A DNA stretch of 64,000 nucleotides from Nocardia yamanashiensis NBRC 100130 (lineage in GTDB: Bacteria > Actinomycetota > Actinomycetes > Mycobacteriales > Mycobacteriaceae). The stretch spans positions 248,001 to 312,000 of the forward strand of contig NZ_BDCD01000014.1 in NCBI RefSeq assembly GCF_001613325.1, read 5' to 3'. The position numbers and the translations under genes are program-made. Each line of letters opens with the position of its first letter. The stretch's first letter is position 1. Positions 8,793 to 17,706 of this stretch are shown here, piece by piece. The notes beneath the pieces were generated by a model that made no database searches, was not told the origin of the DNA, and was given only the letters and a program-made list of their open reading frames with translations.

Positions 8793-9431
8793 GTGCCTAT
8801 GGCACGCATCCTGTCGACTCCACCAGTCGTCCCCTCCGGCACCATCGCCCGCCGTCCACAACCAACCCTCCCCGCCGAAGGCCTTCTCCTGCTCCGCCCT
8901 TGGCAACCCGCCGACGCACCCGACTTCCTCTCCGCATACCAAGACGCCGAAACCCGCCGCTGGCACACACACCGCCCCGCCACCGAAAGCCAAGTCCTGG
9001 AATGGTTCGAGTCGTACCGCGAGAACTGGCAACAGGAGAAGAGTGCCCACTGGGCGGTCACCAGCATCAACAACGAAGTACGCGGCCGAGTCGCCCTCCG
9101 CGGCCTGAACTTCGACGACGGCATCGCCACCGTCGCCTACTGGGTACTCCCGCACGCCCGCGGCACAGGTGTCGCCTCGCACGCCCTGTCCGCCCTCACC
9201 AGATGGGCCCTCGGCGAAATCGGCTTCCACCGCCTCGAATTGGACCACTCGACCCGAAACCACGCCTCCTGCCGCGTCGCCATGAAATCCGGGTACCGCC
9301 TGGAGGGCACCAAACGCAGCGCTGCCGTCCACGACGACGGCCGACACGACATGCATCTCCACGCCCACATTCGAGACGACAGAAGCCCACGGCCAGACCC
9401 CCGGATCCACGCGGGACAAGCGGATAATTAA
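8793..9431 (+). CDS. GNAT N-acetyltransferase (RimJ/RimL type)
   Basis: 212 residues. The RimJ/L fold begins at LLLRPWQPADAPDFLSAY (about 32-50). The acetyl-CoA segment is VAYWVLPHARGTGVASHAL (about 116-134), and the domain closes with RLELDHSTRNHASCRVAMKSGYRLEG. About 25 basic/polar residues follow. It would transfer acetyl from acetyl-CoA to an amine on a protein N-terminus or small molecule; the acceptor is unknown. ATG at 8793 is used; 8799 is also possible. Confidence 0.8.
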   Translation: MPMARILSTPPVVPSGTIARRPQPTLPAEGLLLLRPWQPADAPDFLSAYQDAETRRWHTHRPATESQVLEWFESYRENWQQEKSAHWAVTSINNEVRGRVALRGLNFDDGIATVAYWVLPHARGTGVASHALSALTRWALGEIGFHRLELDHSTRNHASCRVAMKSGYRLEGTKRSAAVHDDGRHDMHLHAHIRDDRSPRPDPRIHAGQADN

Positions 9432-9469
9432 GGCGCACAACAATCTCGGCAGATATAGGCTCCCGCAGC

Positions 9470-9745
9470 GTGGACGTCTATCTGCTAAGGCACATCCATC
9501 ACGCCCAGCCGCCGGACGGGTCACCGGCACGACACGTCGATGATGACGGAGATCTCGACTGGGACGAACAACGCGACGACATCAAGCTCCTGGGCGTCTA
9601 TTCCACCGAGCAACTCGCCCAGGAACGCATCCGTGAAGCGCGGAACCGACCCGGCTTCATCGATGAACCCGATTGTTTTCAGATCGCAAGGTACGAAGTC
9701 GACAAGGACGAGTGGACATCGGGCTACTTCACATACCACTACTGA
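9470..9745 (+). CDS. DUF7336-like small protein
   Basis: 91 residues from a GTG start. It shows the compact pattern of DUF7336 proteins: an N-terminal strand VYLLRHIHH, an acidic linker, KLLGVYSTEQLAQERIREARNRPGF, and a closing IARYEVDKDEWTSGYF strand. Function unknown; such proteins are often found in small-ORF accessory regions with immunity-like genes, as here. Confidence 0.65.
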   Translation: MDVYLLRHIHHAQPPDGSPARHVDDDGDLDWDEQRDDIKLLGVYSTEQLAQERIREARNRPGFIDEPDCFQIARYEVDKDEWTSGYFTYHY

Positions 9746-9810
9746 TCAGGGACGACGAATTACAGGCGTTGCCTACCCGTATTCCACTGACAGGCAACGC
9801 CTATCGATGG

Positions 9811-11196
9811 TCAGCTGCCCGCAGTGACCAGGTTGTCGTCGATGAGGTGCAGGCGGCGGGCGAGGTCTGAGGCGAAGATCCGTTCGGGGTCGACGGCGTC
9901 GCGGATTCGACGCCATTCCTCGAGCCGCGGATACATCGTGCGGATCAATTCCGGGCTGGTGCGGGAGTCCTTGGCGAAGTACAGGCGGCCACCGGCATCG
10001 AGCACCCGCTCATCCAGGCGCGCGCAGAATTCCCCCAGACCTGGCTTGAGTGGAAAATCCAGGCTGAGCATATAGCCGGGATGCGGCCATGACAGCGGAG
10101 CCGGGTTGGCGGCCCCCATACGTTTGAAGACGTTCAGGAATGACCGGTGCCCGGAATGCGCGATGGCGCGGACCGCGGACGCAAGCTGCTGTTCGGCGCC
10201 GAACGGCATGGAGAACTGATATTGCAGGAATCCGCGGCGTCCGTAGGCGCGGTTCCATTCACCGAGCAGATCCAGCGGGTGATAGAACTGCGTCAGGTTC
10301 TGAATCCTGCCGCGCGCCTGACGCGGATACACCCGGTGGGCGGCTTCGGCGGCGATGCGGGTGGTGAGGTTGTTGACCATGCCGTTGGGGAAGACATCGG
10401 GCACGGTGAGCAGTTGGGGCGCATCGAATTTCAGCGGGTTGCGCCGGAGTTTGGGTGGCAGTTGATCCAGGGTGGCCAGGGAGCCGCGGCTGAAGCCGGC
10501 GCGACCGAGTTTCGAGTCGGTGCTGATGGTGTCGGGTACCGACATCGAGTATTCGTAGCCGTCGTCGGAGCCGCCGGTGAGCAGCTCCATGGTTTCGGCG
10601 AGGTTGTCGGTGCGGTCGTTGTCGACGATGAAGTACGCGGTTTCGGTGTGCTTCATCCGAACCCGGGCGCGCACGATGATGCCGGTCAGGCCCATGCCGC
10701 CGACGGTGGCCCAGAACAGATCCGCGTCGGCGCCCTCGGGTGCGAGAGTGCGCAGCGCGCCGTCTGCGGTGAGCAAGTCCATCGACACGACGTGGTTGCC
10801 GAAACTGCCGTGCGAGTGATGGTTCTTGCCGTGGATATCGGAGGCGATCGCGCCGCCCACGGTGACCTGACGGGTACCTGGCAGCACCGGAACCCACAGG
10901 CCATGGGGCAGAACTGTTTTCATGAGCGTGTCGAGGCTGACGCCGGCGTCGAGATCGACAATGCCGGTATCGGGATCGATGTGGTGGATTCGACCGAACG
11001 CGGTCATGTCGACGACCAGCCCGCCACCATTCTGAGCGGGGTCACCGTAACTGCGCCCGAGTCCGCGGGCGATGACCCCGCGCGGTCCGGCGGTACTCAC
11101 TGCCTCGGCGACCACGTCGAGGTCAGGAGTGGAAAGTACCTGCGCCACAGACGATGCGGTACGCCCCCACCCCGACAGCCGACGTCGATCGATCAC
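9811..11196 (-). CDS. DprE1-like decaprenylphosphoryl-beta-D-ribose oxidase, paralogue
   Basis: 461 residues, the same length as M. tuberculosis DprE1. An FAD-linked oxidase domain covers the N-terminal half (GLGRSYGDPAQNGGG and DIHGKNHHSHGSFGNH, whose His corresponds to the FAD-linked His132). The C-terminal half includes EWNRAYGRRGFLQYQF and the catalytic Lys in YFAKDSRT. DprE1 oxidises decaprenylphosphoryl-ribose toward the arabinose donor for arabinan synthesis. Where M. tuberculosis has Cys387 (the covalent benzothiazinone target, PGWNICVDFP), this protein has Ser378 (PGYMLSLDFP). dprE2, normally adjacent, is absent, so this may be a second copy. GTG at 11196 is chosen for its AAGGGGG ribosome site and family length. 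Confidence 0.85.
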   Translation of the reverse strand: MIDRRRLSGWGRTASSVAQVLSTPDLDVVAEAVSTAGPRGVIARGLGRSYGDPAQNGGGLVVDMTAFGRIHHIDPDTGIVDLDAGVSLDTLMKTVLPHGLWVPVLPGTRQVTVGGAIASDIHGKNHHSHGSFGNHVVSMDLLTADGALRTLAPEGADADLFWATVGGMGLTGIIVRARVRMKHTETAYFIVDNDRTDNLAETMELLTGGSDDGYEYSMSVPDTISTDSKLGRAGFSRGSLATLDQLPPKLRRNPLKFDAPQLLTVPDVFPNGMVNNLTTRIAAEAAHRVYPRQARGRIQNLTQFYHPLDLLGEWNRAYGRRGFLQYQFSMPFGAEQQLASAVRAIAHSGHRSFLNVFKRMGAANPAPLSWPHPGYMLSLDFPLKPGLGEFCARLDERVLDAGGRLYFAKDSRTSPELIRTMYPRLEEWRRIRDAVDPERIFASDLARRLHLIDDNLVTAGS

Positions 11197-11216
11197 AGAT
11201 CCCCCTTGAATGAAAT

Positions 11217-11912
11217 TCACTTCGCTACAGTAGCCGCGCACTCGAGCCATACATCCGGATCGGTCGCCCACAGGTGGTGGCCGACGCCGGGCACCTCCTC
11301 GAAGCGCCCGCGTGGGACGAGGGCGGCGAGTTGTTGTAGGGGCCAGGAGGGGCGGATGTCGTGTTGCAGGGCGATGAATGTCATCGGGACGGGTGTGTCG
11401 GCCAGTTTGCGGAACAGGGTGGGCTCGTGGATCCAGTGCACGAACGATGCGTTCAATGCGGCGTGGACTTCTGGTGACCAGTCGATTTCGAGGTCGGACT
11501 CGCGGTGCCGTCCGGAGGAGTATTCCTGGGACCAGGTGCGGTCCTTGTGCAGCCCGTGGCCGGCGATGCCGACCACGGATCGGACGTGTTCGGGATGGTC
11601 CAGGGCGTAGCGTACCGCCAAGTCCGATCCCCAGGAGTGACCGAGCACAACCCAGCTGTCGACTCCCGCGGCCCGGCGAATTACCTCGAGATCGGCGATG
11701 GCTTGGGCGATTTCGTGTGGCCCACCCTGCGAGCGGCCCACTCCCCTGGGCTCCGGGTACCAGGCGCGCATCCCGCGCGGTGCCAGACGATCATCTTCGA
11801 GATAGTTGACACAGCCTGGCCCGCCGGACAGCACAACGACATCCGGGCCGGATCCGACCACGCCGACATGCAGCAGCGTTCCGTCGTCGGCAGCCACCAT
11901 CATCGATCGCAT
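11217..11912 (-). CDS. alpha/beta hydrolase (proline-iminopeptidase-like)
   Basis: 231 residues with an intact catalytic site: an oxyanion-hole SGGPGC (about 29-34), nucleophile elbow GHSWG (Ser at about 93), an acidic residue in LQHDIRPSW, and His in GVGHHLW (about 211-213). The GGPG motif is typical of prolyl-aminopeptidase-like and related hydrolases. The protein is about 70 residues shorter than true iminopeptidases, with a small lid, so the substrate is uncertain. ATG at 11912 follows GGGGTGGA. The stop is 20 bases upstream of the dprE1-like start, so the two may be co-transcribed. Confidence 0.8.
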   Translation of the reverse strand: MRSMMVAADDGTLLHVGVVGSGPDVVVLSGGPGCVNYLEDDRLAPRGMRAWYPEPRGVGRSQGGPHEIAQAIADLEVIRRAAGVDSWVVLGHSWGSDLAVRYALDHPEHVRSVVGIAGHGLHKDRTWSQEYSSGRHRESDLEIDWSPEVHAALNASFVHWIHEPTLFRKLADTPVPMTFIALQHDIRPSWPLQQLAALVPRGRFEEVPGVGHHLWATDPDVWLECAATVAK

Positions 11913-11965
11913 TCCACCCCTGATGTTTTGACCCGAATCAGTATGGTTCAGCTCGCCGGTGATAT

Positions 11966-12703
11966 TCAGTCCGGTAAGTGGTTGGGAGAGTTGGGGACTG
12001 GGATTTCGAAGGTCCAGGGGCCGGGGAGGGCGGGGCGGGCGGCGGCTTGGGTGTGGAGGTGGAGGAAGTCGGTGCGGGGTAGGGCGGTGGCGCCCAGGGA
12101 GGCGAGGTGGGGGGAGGTGACTTGGCAGTCGATGAGGGGGAAGTCCCAGGCGGTCAGTTGGGCGCAGAGCCAGTAGAGGGCGATTTTCGAGGTGTCGCGG
12201 GCGCGGGAGAACATGGATTCGCCGGCGAAGGAGCGGCCGCGGGCTACGCCGTAGAGGCCGCCGACCAGGTTGCCGGCGCGCCATACTTCGACCGAGTGGG
12301 CGTGGCCGAGGTGGTGCAGGTGCAGGTAGGCCTGCATCATGTCGGAGCCGATCCAGGTGCCGCCTTCCTCGTCGCGGGGTGCGGCGCAGTGCGAGATCAC
12401 TTCGGCGAAGGCCTGATCCATGGTGACGGCGTAGTCGGCGGCGGCGACGGATCGGCGGTGGGACTTGGTGACTCGCAGGGCGGTCGGGAGCAGGACGCTG
12501 CGGGGGTCGGGGCAGAACCATTGGATGATCTCGCCGGGGTTGTACCAAGGGAAGATGCCCGCCGAATAGGCGGTCAGCAGTCGTTGCGGCGACAGATCAC
12601 CGCCGAGGGCGACCAGTCCGGTCGGGTCCGCGAGTTCGACGGGTGGGAAAGGCTGGTCCGGATCGACCAGGAACATTCGCATCAGGTCGGTATCGTCGAT
12701 CAC
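11966..12703 (-). CDS. aat: leucyl/phenylalanyl-tRNA--protein transferase
   Basis: 245 residues, full-length. Aat moves Leu or Phe from aminoacyl-tRNA to proteins with N-terminal Arg or Lys, creating an N-degron recognised by ClpS. The hallmark blocks are all present: GLVALGGDLSPQRLLTAYSAGIFPWY (about 29-54), CPDPRSVLLP, and the long core from EEGGTWIGSDMMQAYLHLH through HSVEVW, LVGGLYGVARG, FAGESMFSRARDTSKIALYWL and LIDCQVTSPHLASLGA. It stands as its own unit upstream of the hydrolase gene. Confidence 0.95.
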   Translation of the reverse strand: MIDDTDLMRMFLVDPDQPFPPVELADPTGLVALGGDLSPQRLLTAYSAGIFPWYNPGEIIQWFCPDPRSVLLPTALRVTKSHRRSVAAADYAVTMDQAFAEVISHCAAPRDEEGGTWIGSDMMQAYLHLHHLGHAHSVEVWRAGNLVGGLYGVARGRSFAGESMFSRARDTSKIALYWLCAQLTAWDFPLIDCQVTSPHLASLGATALPRTDFLHLHTQAAARPALPGPWTFEIPVPNSPNHLPD

Positions 12704-12767
12704 CGGATCGACCTTACCGACCCGATCGAGTGATGATCGGAGCCACTCGGCGCCCCTGACAACGGGC

Positions 12768-13676
12768 CTACTCGGGTCCCGGCTCGGCGGGGTGCAACCC
12801 GCTCACGATCTCGTCGGCGAGCAGCAGGCTGGCCAGACCGTGAGCGTGCTTCTCGCGGCGCACGAGCGAAACTATGTTGTTGCTGAAGGCATCTCGCACC
12901 GGCCGGAAGACTAGGCGGCCGTCGCGTAGTTCCTCGGCGATGTCGAACTCGCTGAGGAAGGCGATGGCGTCGCCGGAGGTCGCGAGGCGCTTCATCGTCT
13001 CGATGGAATTGGTGTGAAAGGCCGGGTGAACCTCGAGTCCGGCCTTACTGAAGGCTTCCGCGACGATGCCGTGGATCACCATGGACCGGTCGGCGAAGAT
13101 CAGCGGGTAGGGGGTGCAGTGCGCGAGCGGGATCGTGTCCATATGAGCCAGCGGATGATGCTGGGAGACAACGACTCCCAGCTTGGTGTTCATCTGCCAG
13201 CAGACCTCGATCTGATTCGAGGAAGGGACATTGAATGCGAGCCCCAGATCGGCTTCGCTGTTCTCCACCGCGCGCAGGACTTCGAGAGTCGTCATGGTGC
13301 GGATCGAGATACGGACCTGCGGATGCCGGAAATGGAAGGCCGCGGCGGCATTGGCGACGACACCGCTGGCGAGGCCGGTCATGGTGGCGATCACGACCTC
13401 ACCGTGGCCGAGCGCGTGCAGATCGCGGATATCGGCGACCGTCTCGCGGTACTGCTGCAGGGTTCGCCGGATGTGTGCCAGTAGCGCTTCCCCGGCCGGA
13501 GTAGGCCGCATGCCCCGGGGCAGCCGCTCGAACAGGGGTTGATCGAGTTCGGCTTCCAGCAGCAGGATCTGGCGGTTGATGGCCGAGGGCGCGACATGCA
13601 GTTTGGCGCCGGCGGCGCGAATCGACCCCAGCCGCGCCACCTCGTCGATGTAATGCAGCATTCGCGAGTGGAGCAT
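12768..13676 (-). CDS. LysR-family transcriptional regulator
   Basis: 302 residues. An N-terminal winged helix-turn-helix (LGSIRAAGAKLHVAPSAINRQILLLEAELDQPLFER, about 15-50) is followed by a periplasmic-binding-protein-like effector domain starting near residue 90. It is divergent from the adenine-deaminase-like gene, with 163 bases between the two starts, the classic LysR arrangement. It most likely controls that gene and the YczE-type gene, with a purine or related molecule as a possible inducer (inference). Confidence 0.9.
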   Translation of the reverse strand: MLHSRMLHYIDEVARLGSIRAAGAKLHVAPSAINRQILLLEAELDQPLFERLPRGMRPTPAGEALLAHIRRTLQQYRETVADIRDLHALGHGEVVIATMTGLASGVVANAAAAFHFRHPQVRISIRTMTTLEVLRAVENSEADLGLAFNVPSSNQIEVCWQMNTKLGVVVSQHHPLAHMDTIPLAHCTPYPLIFADRSMVIHGIVAEAFSKAGLEVHPAFHTNSIETMKRLATSGDAIAFLSEFDIAEELRDGRLVFRPVRDAFSNNIVSLVRREKHAHGLASLLLADEIVSGLHPAEPGPE

Positions 13677-13839
13677 CGTGTTACCTCCCAGACATACCGT
13701 TCGAAAAAAGAGTACAGGTTGCGCGAAAACGAATGCTTGTCAGCAACGGTCGGGATCGAGTTCTATCAGTGCCAGGTCGAGCAGCTGCCGAAATCAGCCT
13801 CTACCTGCAAGTACATGAGCTCCGAGGTGAGGATCCGCC

Positions 13840-15606
13840 ATGCCCGCATTCGTGTCGCCGACCGACACTCAATTCGATACCGCCACAGCGGTTTCCGCTC
13901 AGGACGAGCATGTCCGGACGATCTTCGGCATTCTCGAGGGCGAACGGGAAGCCGATCTGCTGCTGCGCAATCTCAATATTCTCGATGTGCACACCGAATC
14001 GGTTTATCCGGGGTCGCTGCTGGTGCACGGGCAGCGCATCATCGCCTTGAATCCGGACGAGTCCATCGTGCGGTTTCGCGAATCCTTCGACGGTGAGGGG
14101 CTTTACGCGATTCCGGGGCTGATCGACGCGCATCTGCATTTCGAATCCCAGCTGGCGCATCCGGCGGCATTCGGTGAGGCGATCGTGCCCAGTGGAACGA
14201 CCACGGTGTTCGGCGAAACCCTCGACTTCGCCAGCGCGGCCGGCGATGAGGCCGTGGATGCGGCGAAAGCGCTGTTCACCGACCACGAAAGACTCCCCTA
14301 CCGGCTGTATGCGTTCGCGCCGGGCAAGAAGACCTCGACCGAGGTGACCGAGGCGATGCTGGGCATGGATCCGGTGATCGGGCTGGGTGAGCTCGCGCAT
14401 CTGTCGTATATGACCGGCAATGCCGACGACTTCCGCAAATCGGCGCTGGGACGGGCGAATGCGGGGGTGGTGAACTGCCACTGGGGTGTGACGGCGCTGT
14501 CGGACACGCTGCTCAACTACATGCCCGCGATCGGCGTCGACAACAATCACGATGTGTGGAACGAGGACGATATCGAGAAGAGCGTCCGCTACGGGTTGAA
14601 CACGCAGATCAAGTTCGGCGTCGGTAGTCCCGAAGTCATTCGAACCATGTTGCGCGCCATCGTGAAACGGCGCTGGCCGGCCGAGAATTTCCAGCTCTGC
14701 GCCGACAATATCTCGGTGGATCGGGTGCTGCGGCTGGGGCATATCGACTGGGTGATCTCGCTGGCGATCGAGATGGGGATGCCGCCCATTCAGGCCATCA
14801 AGATGGGGACGTTGTACACCGCGCGTTCCTTTCACAAGGACCGCGATCTCGGCTCGCTGAGCCCGGGACGATTCGCCGATATCGTGCTGACCGACAGCCT
14901 GTCGAAAATCAATCCCCGATATGTGTTCAAGGGTGGGCAGCTGGTTGCCAAGGACCGCAAGCTGATCGAGGCGGTCGGCATCGACTATTCGGCGCTGGCG
15001 AAGCGACCGCGGCCCGGCCTCGCGGGATTGCGCGCCGAACAGCTCGAGCTCACCCCGATCGAGAACTCGGCTGATGGCGCACAGGCGAAAGTGCTGCTTT
15101 TCGACGTGTACGGCCGCGGTCATCTCAAATTCGCGCAGGAGATCTGGGTGCCGTTGCGGGACGGGGTGGTCGTCCCCGAATACGAAGGGGTGCGGTTGAA
15201 CCGGATCTCCGTCGTGCAGCGGTACGCCGACGGTGAGCGGCACATCGTCAACGGGTTGTTCAAGGGCGTGTCGATCGAGGAGGGTGCGGTCTCCACGTTC
15301 TGGCCCGCGCCCTCGGCGTACTTCGTGGTCGTGGGCACCGACAGCATCGAGATGCGCGATAACCTCGCCGAGCTCGACGCGCTGGTGGGCGGCTGCGTCG
15401 TGACCGCCGGCGGGGAGGTGAAAGCCGTACTGCCTCTGGACTTCTACGGCGTGATGGCCGATATGAACCTGACCCAGCTCGTCGATGCCACCCGTGCGAT
15501 CGACGATGCGCTGGCGAAGCTCGGCAACCGGAACGAAGGCGAACCGGTGGTCAACAAACTCCTCACCCTGTTCATTTCGCTGGACCGATTCGGGTTCATG
15601 AAATAG
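13840..15606 (+). CDS. adenine-deaminase-like amidohydrolase with altered active-site motifs
   Basis: 588 residues, the usual length for adenine deaminase, with the amidohydrolase domain (DAHLHFES at 96-103, metal ligands His98 and His100; GLGELAH with Glu184; LCADN with Asp289) and a C-terminal Ade-specific domain (DVYGRGHLKFAQEIWVPLRDG). The motif after GTTTV, DPHEI in canonical adenine deaminases, is ETLDF here, and the usual DDRHP after the aspartate is DNISV. The enzyme is therefore probably a deaminase or hydrolase for a different cyclic substrate. The downstream YczE-type gene begins 56 bases after the stop, and LysR is divergent, suggesting one inducible unit. Confidence 0.75.
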   Translation: MPAFVSPTDTQFDTATAVSAQDEHVRTIFGILEGEREADLLLRNLNILDVHTESVYPGSLLVHGQRIIALNPDESIVRFRESFDGEGLYAIPGLIDAHLHFESQLAHPAAFGEAIVPSGTTTVFGETLDFASAAGDEAVDAAKALFTDHERLPYRLYAFAPGKKTSTEVTEAMLGMDPVIGLGELAHLSYMTGNADDFRKSALGRANAGVVNCHWGVTALSDTLLNYMPAIGVDNNHDVWNEDDIEKSVRYGLNTQIKFGVGSPEVIRTMLRAIVKRRWPAENFQLCADNISVDRVLRLGHIDWVISLAIEMGMPPIQAIKMGTLYTARSFHKDRDLGSLSPGRFADIVLTDSLSKINPRYVFKGGQLVAKDRKLIEAVGIDYSALAKRPRPGLAGLRAEQLELTPIENSADGAQAKVLLFDVYGRGHLKFAQEIWVPLRDGVVVPEYEGVRLNRISVVQRYADGERHIVNGLFKGVSIEEGAVSTFWPAPSAYFVVVGTDSIEMRDNLAELDALVGGCVVTAGGEVKAVLPLDFYGVMADMNLTQLVDATRAIDDALAKLGNRNEGEPVVNKLLTLFISLDRFGFMK

Positions 15607-15662
15607 CGGTCGAGACCTCCCACACCCCAGAGCAATTCGTCGCGAAAGGAAATGCGACCATC

Positions 15663-16352
15663 ATGCTGCACGACAACGACACGGGAGTCGACACCGGAAA
15701 CAGGGTGCGCCGCTGGATCACCTACATCGCCGGAATCTACGTTCTCACCCTGGGTTTGAGCCTGGCCATCCGCGCGGGAATCGGCATCTCCCCGCAAAGC
15801 AGCCTCACCCGCACCATGACATTGGTTTTCCCGGGCCTCACCCAGGGCAATTTCAATCTCATCCTCGAACTCATCATGCTGGTCCTGACCTTCCTGGTCT
15901 GGCCCCGCGCCTTCAAGACCGGCCACCTGCTCTCGATCGTCCCCGCCCTGGTCCTGGCATTCCTGCTCGATTTCAATCTCGCGGTGACGCGCTGGATTCA
16001 CATCGGCCCGTACCCGGCGAAAGTCGTGCTGCTCATATTCGCCGACGCCATGCTGGCATTCGGCCTGTTCCTGATGATCCGCGCGAACCTGGTCCTCATG
16101 CCGATCGACCTGTTCGTCAACACCATCCAGCGCAAGACCGGATGGAAATGGGGAAACATCAAAACCGTCTTCGACTGCACCCTGCTCGCACTCTCGGCGA
16201 CCATCGGACTGACGTTGCTCGGCGCACCCCATTTCATCCGTGAAGGCACGATCATCAATGCGGTGCTGGTCGGGCAGTACGTGAAGCTGTATTTCTTCCT
16301 GCACGCGAAGTTCACGGCACGGAAGGCGACGTCGGCCGCCGTGACCGAATAG
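15663..16352 (+). CDS. YczE/YitT-type integral membrane protein
   Basis: 229 residues with about six hydrophobic segments. The N-terminal block YVLTLGLSLAIRAGIGISPQSSL (about 26-48) and the later FGLFLMIRANLVLMPIDLFVNTIQRKTG repeat the pattern of the YczE/DUF6198 family. Function in the family is poorly known, but it lies with transport or regulation genes. Placed directly after the adenine-deaminase-like gene, it may import or export that enzyme's substrate or product (inference from position). Confidence 0.75.
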   Translation: MLHDNDTGVDTGNRVRRWITYIAGIYVLTLGLSLAIRAGIGISPQSSLTRTMTLVFPGLTQGNFNLILELIMLVLTFLVWPRAFKTGHLLSIVPALVLAFLLDFNLAVTRWIHIGPYPAKVVLLIFADAMLAFGLFLMIRANLVLMPIDLFVNTIQRKTGWKWGNIKTVFDCTLLALSATIGLTLLGAPHFIREGTIINAVLVGQYVKLYFFLHAKFTARKATSAAVTE

Positions 16353-16361
16353 GGCGAGACA

Positions 16362-16393
16362 GGGGCCAGCTCGTCACTCGAACGGGTGGCCCC
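16362..16393. terminator. hairpin between convergent genes
   Basis: A 7-bp inverted repeat (GGGGCCA / TGGCCCC) with an 18-base loop begins ten bases after the YczE-type stop and before the convergent RibD-like stop. It could serve as a two-way terminator, though the loop is long. Confidence 0.4.
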
Positions 16394-16419
16394 ATCCCAC
16401 GGTATCGGCGAGAAAGGCG

Positions 16420-17025
16420 TCAGGCCGAGGTGCCGAGCGGCGGGTGCTCGAGCACCCGGGGCCGGTACTCGACCAGCTGGATGCGGTCATCGAAAGTGCG
16501 GTGATCGATCATCTCCAGCGCAACATCCGGATAGCCGTCGTAGATGCGTTCCGCGCCCGTGGCACCGGTGATCACCGGGAACATCACCACCCGGAATCGG
16601 TCGACGAGTCCGGCTCGGAGCAGGGACCTGCACAGGCTCAGGCTGCCGATCGTGGTGAGCAGCCCCGAGCCGGTCGATTTCATGGCGCGGACCGCTTCGA
16701 CGGCGTCCTCCCGCACCAGTGTGGAGTTGGCCCACGTCAGCGGGCCCTCGAGCGAGGAGGAGAACACCACCTTGGCCGCTTTCGTGAGCCCGTCGACGGA
16801 CGCTTCTTCCTCGGGCCTGAATTCGTCCTGCCCCGCGGGGACGTCGCCGGCGGCGAACCCCGACATCAACCGGTAGGTGTTCGCTCCCATCAGATGGGTG
16901 GCCTCGGGCTGTTCGCCGAGCCACGCGAGATACTCCGGGCCCTCGAGTCCCCAAAACCCTGGCCATCCCTCACCTGACGCGTAGCCGTCGAGCGAGGTGA
17001 TGAAGTCGACGAGAAGTTCCGACAT
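16420..17025 (-). CDS. dihydrofolate-reductase-like (RibD C-terminal domain) protein
   Basis: 201 residues. The fold begins with LLVDFITSLDGYASG (about 4-18), continues with HLMGANTYRLM and KVVFSSSLEGPLTWANSTLV, and has the nucleotide-contact segment GLLTTIGSLSLCRSLLRAGLVDRFRVVMFPVITGATG. These are typical of the 'dihydrofolate reductase family' proteins that share the RibD reductase domain and use NADPH. The substrate is unknown; it is not the housekeeping DHFR or RibD. Confidence 0.85.
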   Translation of the reverse strand: MSELLVDFITSLDGYASGEGWPGFWGLEGPEYLAWLGEQPEATHLMGANTYRLMSGFAAGDVPAGQDEFRPEEEASVDGLTKAAKVVFSSSLEGPLTWANSTLVREDAVEAVRAMKSTGSGLLTTIGSLSLCRSLLRAGLVDRFRVVMFPVITGATGAERIYDGYPDVALEMIDHRTFDDRIQLVEYRPRVLEHPPLGTSA

Positions 17026-17187
17026 AGCGATGTCCTTTCCTCGGGTGTCACAAGCTTTGACCGGACGAGAGCCGCAAACTCATCGGACGCGCCGTACGGT
17101 TAGCCGATCCATCCGCGTATCTCCAGGACGGCTGCGGAGCGAGCTGTGGCCGTTGCTCGGTAGACAGATGGTTGCCCGGATGGGCGA

Positions 17188-17706
17188 GTGGTGAAAGGCG
17201 GTGTGTTGGTGACTTCCCCGGGGCCGGGTGTCGAGATGCTGCAGGAGGTTGTCGATGTGCTCACGGTCGAGTTTTCGACCAAGCTTCCGCTCAGCCTCCG
17301 CTTCAGCAAATTCGGCGGGATCGGCCAAGGTCGGATGACCGTCACCGACGGCGGCACGCCGGTACGGATGTCGTTCCCTGGCAACGTCTTCGAGCTGCTG
17401 ATCGAACTCAAGGCGGTCATGGCTCAGCCGGATACCGGGACATGGATAACAGTCGAGCTGGAAATCTCGGCCGACGGTCGAGCTGCGACACGCTTCGACT
17501 ACATCACTGAGATTTCATGGTCTGGTGGCAAGCCGGAAGCCCGGGATTACGTGCTCGAGCTCGAGCGCTATCCGAGAGAACCAGGCGCAGTTCCTGCGTG
17601 GTGGCAGCATGCTTTGGATAATCCGGTGCCCGACTGGGAGCCCTCGCTGGAGTACATCGCCCGAATGGACGCTCTCTTCCAAAGCCGTCCGCTCGAAGAT
17701 CCCTGA
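17188..17706 (+). CDS. hypothetical protein, 172 residues
   Basis: No family recognised with confidence. The protein is a mixed alpha/beta domain with LTVEFSTKLPLSLRFSKFGGIGQGRMTVTD, a central GTWITVELEISADGRAATRFDYI beta stretch, and an aromatic, acidic C-terminus (PAWWQHALDNPVPDWEPSLEYIARMDALFQ). This build, with a Trp-rich tail, resembles YezG-like immunity or antitoxin proteins, but the match is too weak to name. GTG starts at 17188 and 17191 are equally possible. It overlaps the 3' part of the opposite-strand LigT-like frame by 139 bases. Confidence 0.5.
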   Translation: MVKGGVLVTSPGPGVEMLQEVVDVLTVEFSTKLPLSLRFSKFGGIGQGRMTVTDGGTPVRMSFPGNVFELLIELKAVMAQPDTGTWITVELEISADGRAATRFDYITEISWSGGKPEARDYVLELERYPREPGAVPAWWQHALDNPVPDWEPSLEYIARMDALFQSRPLEDP

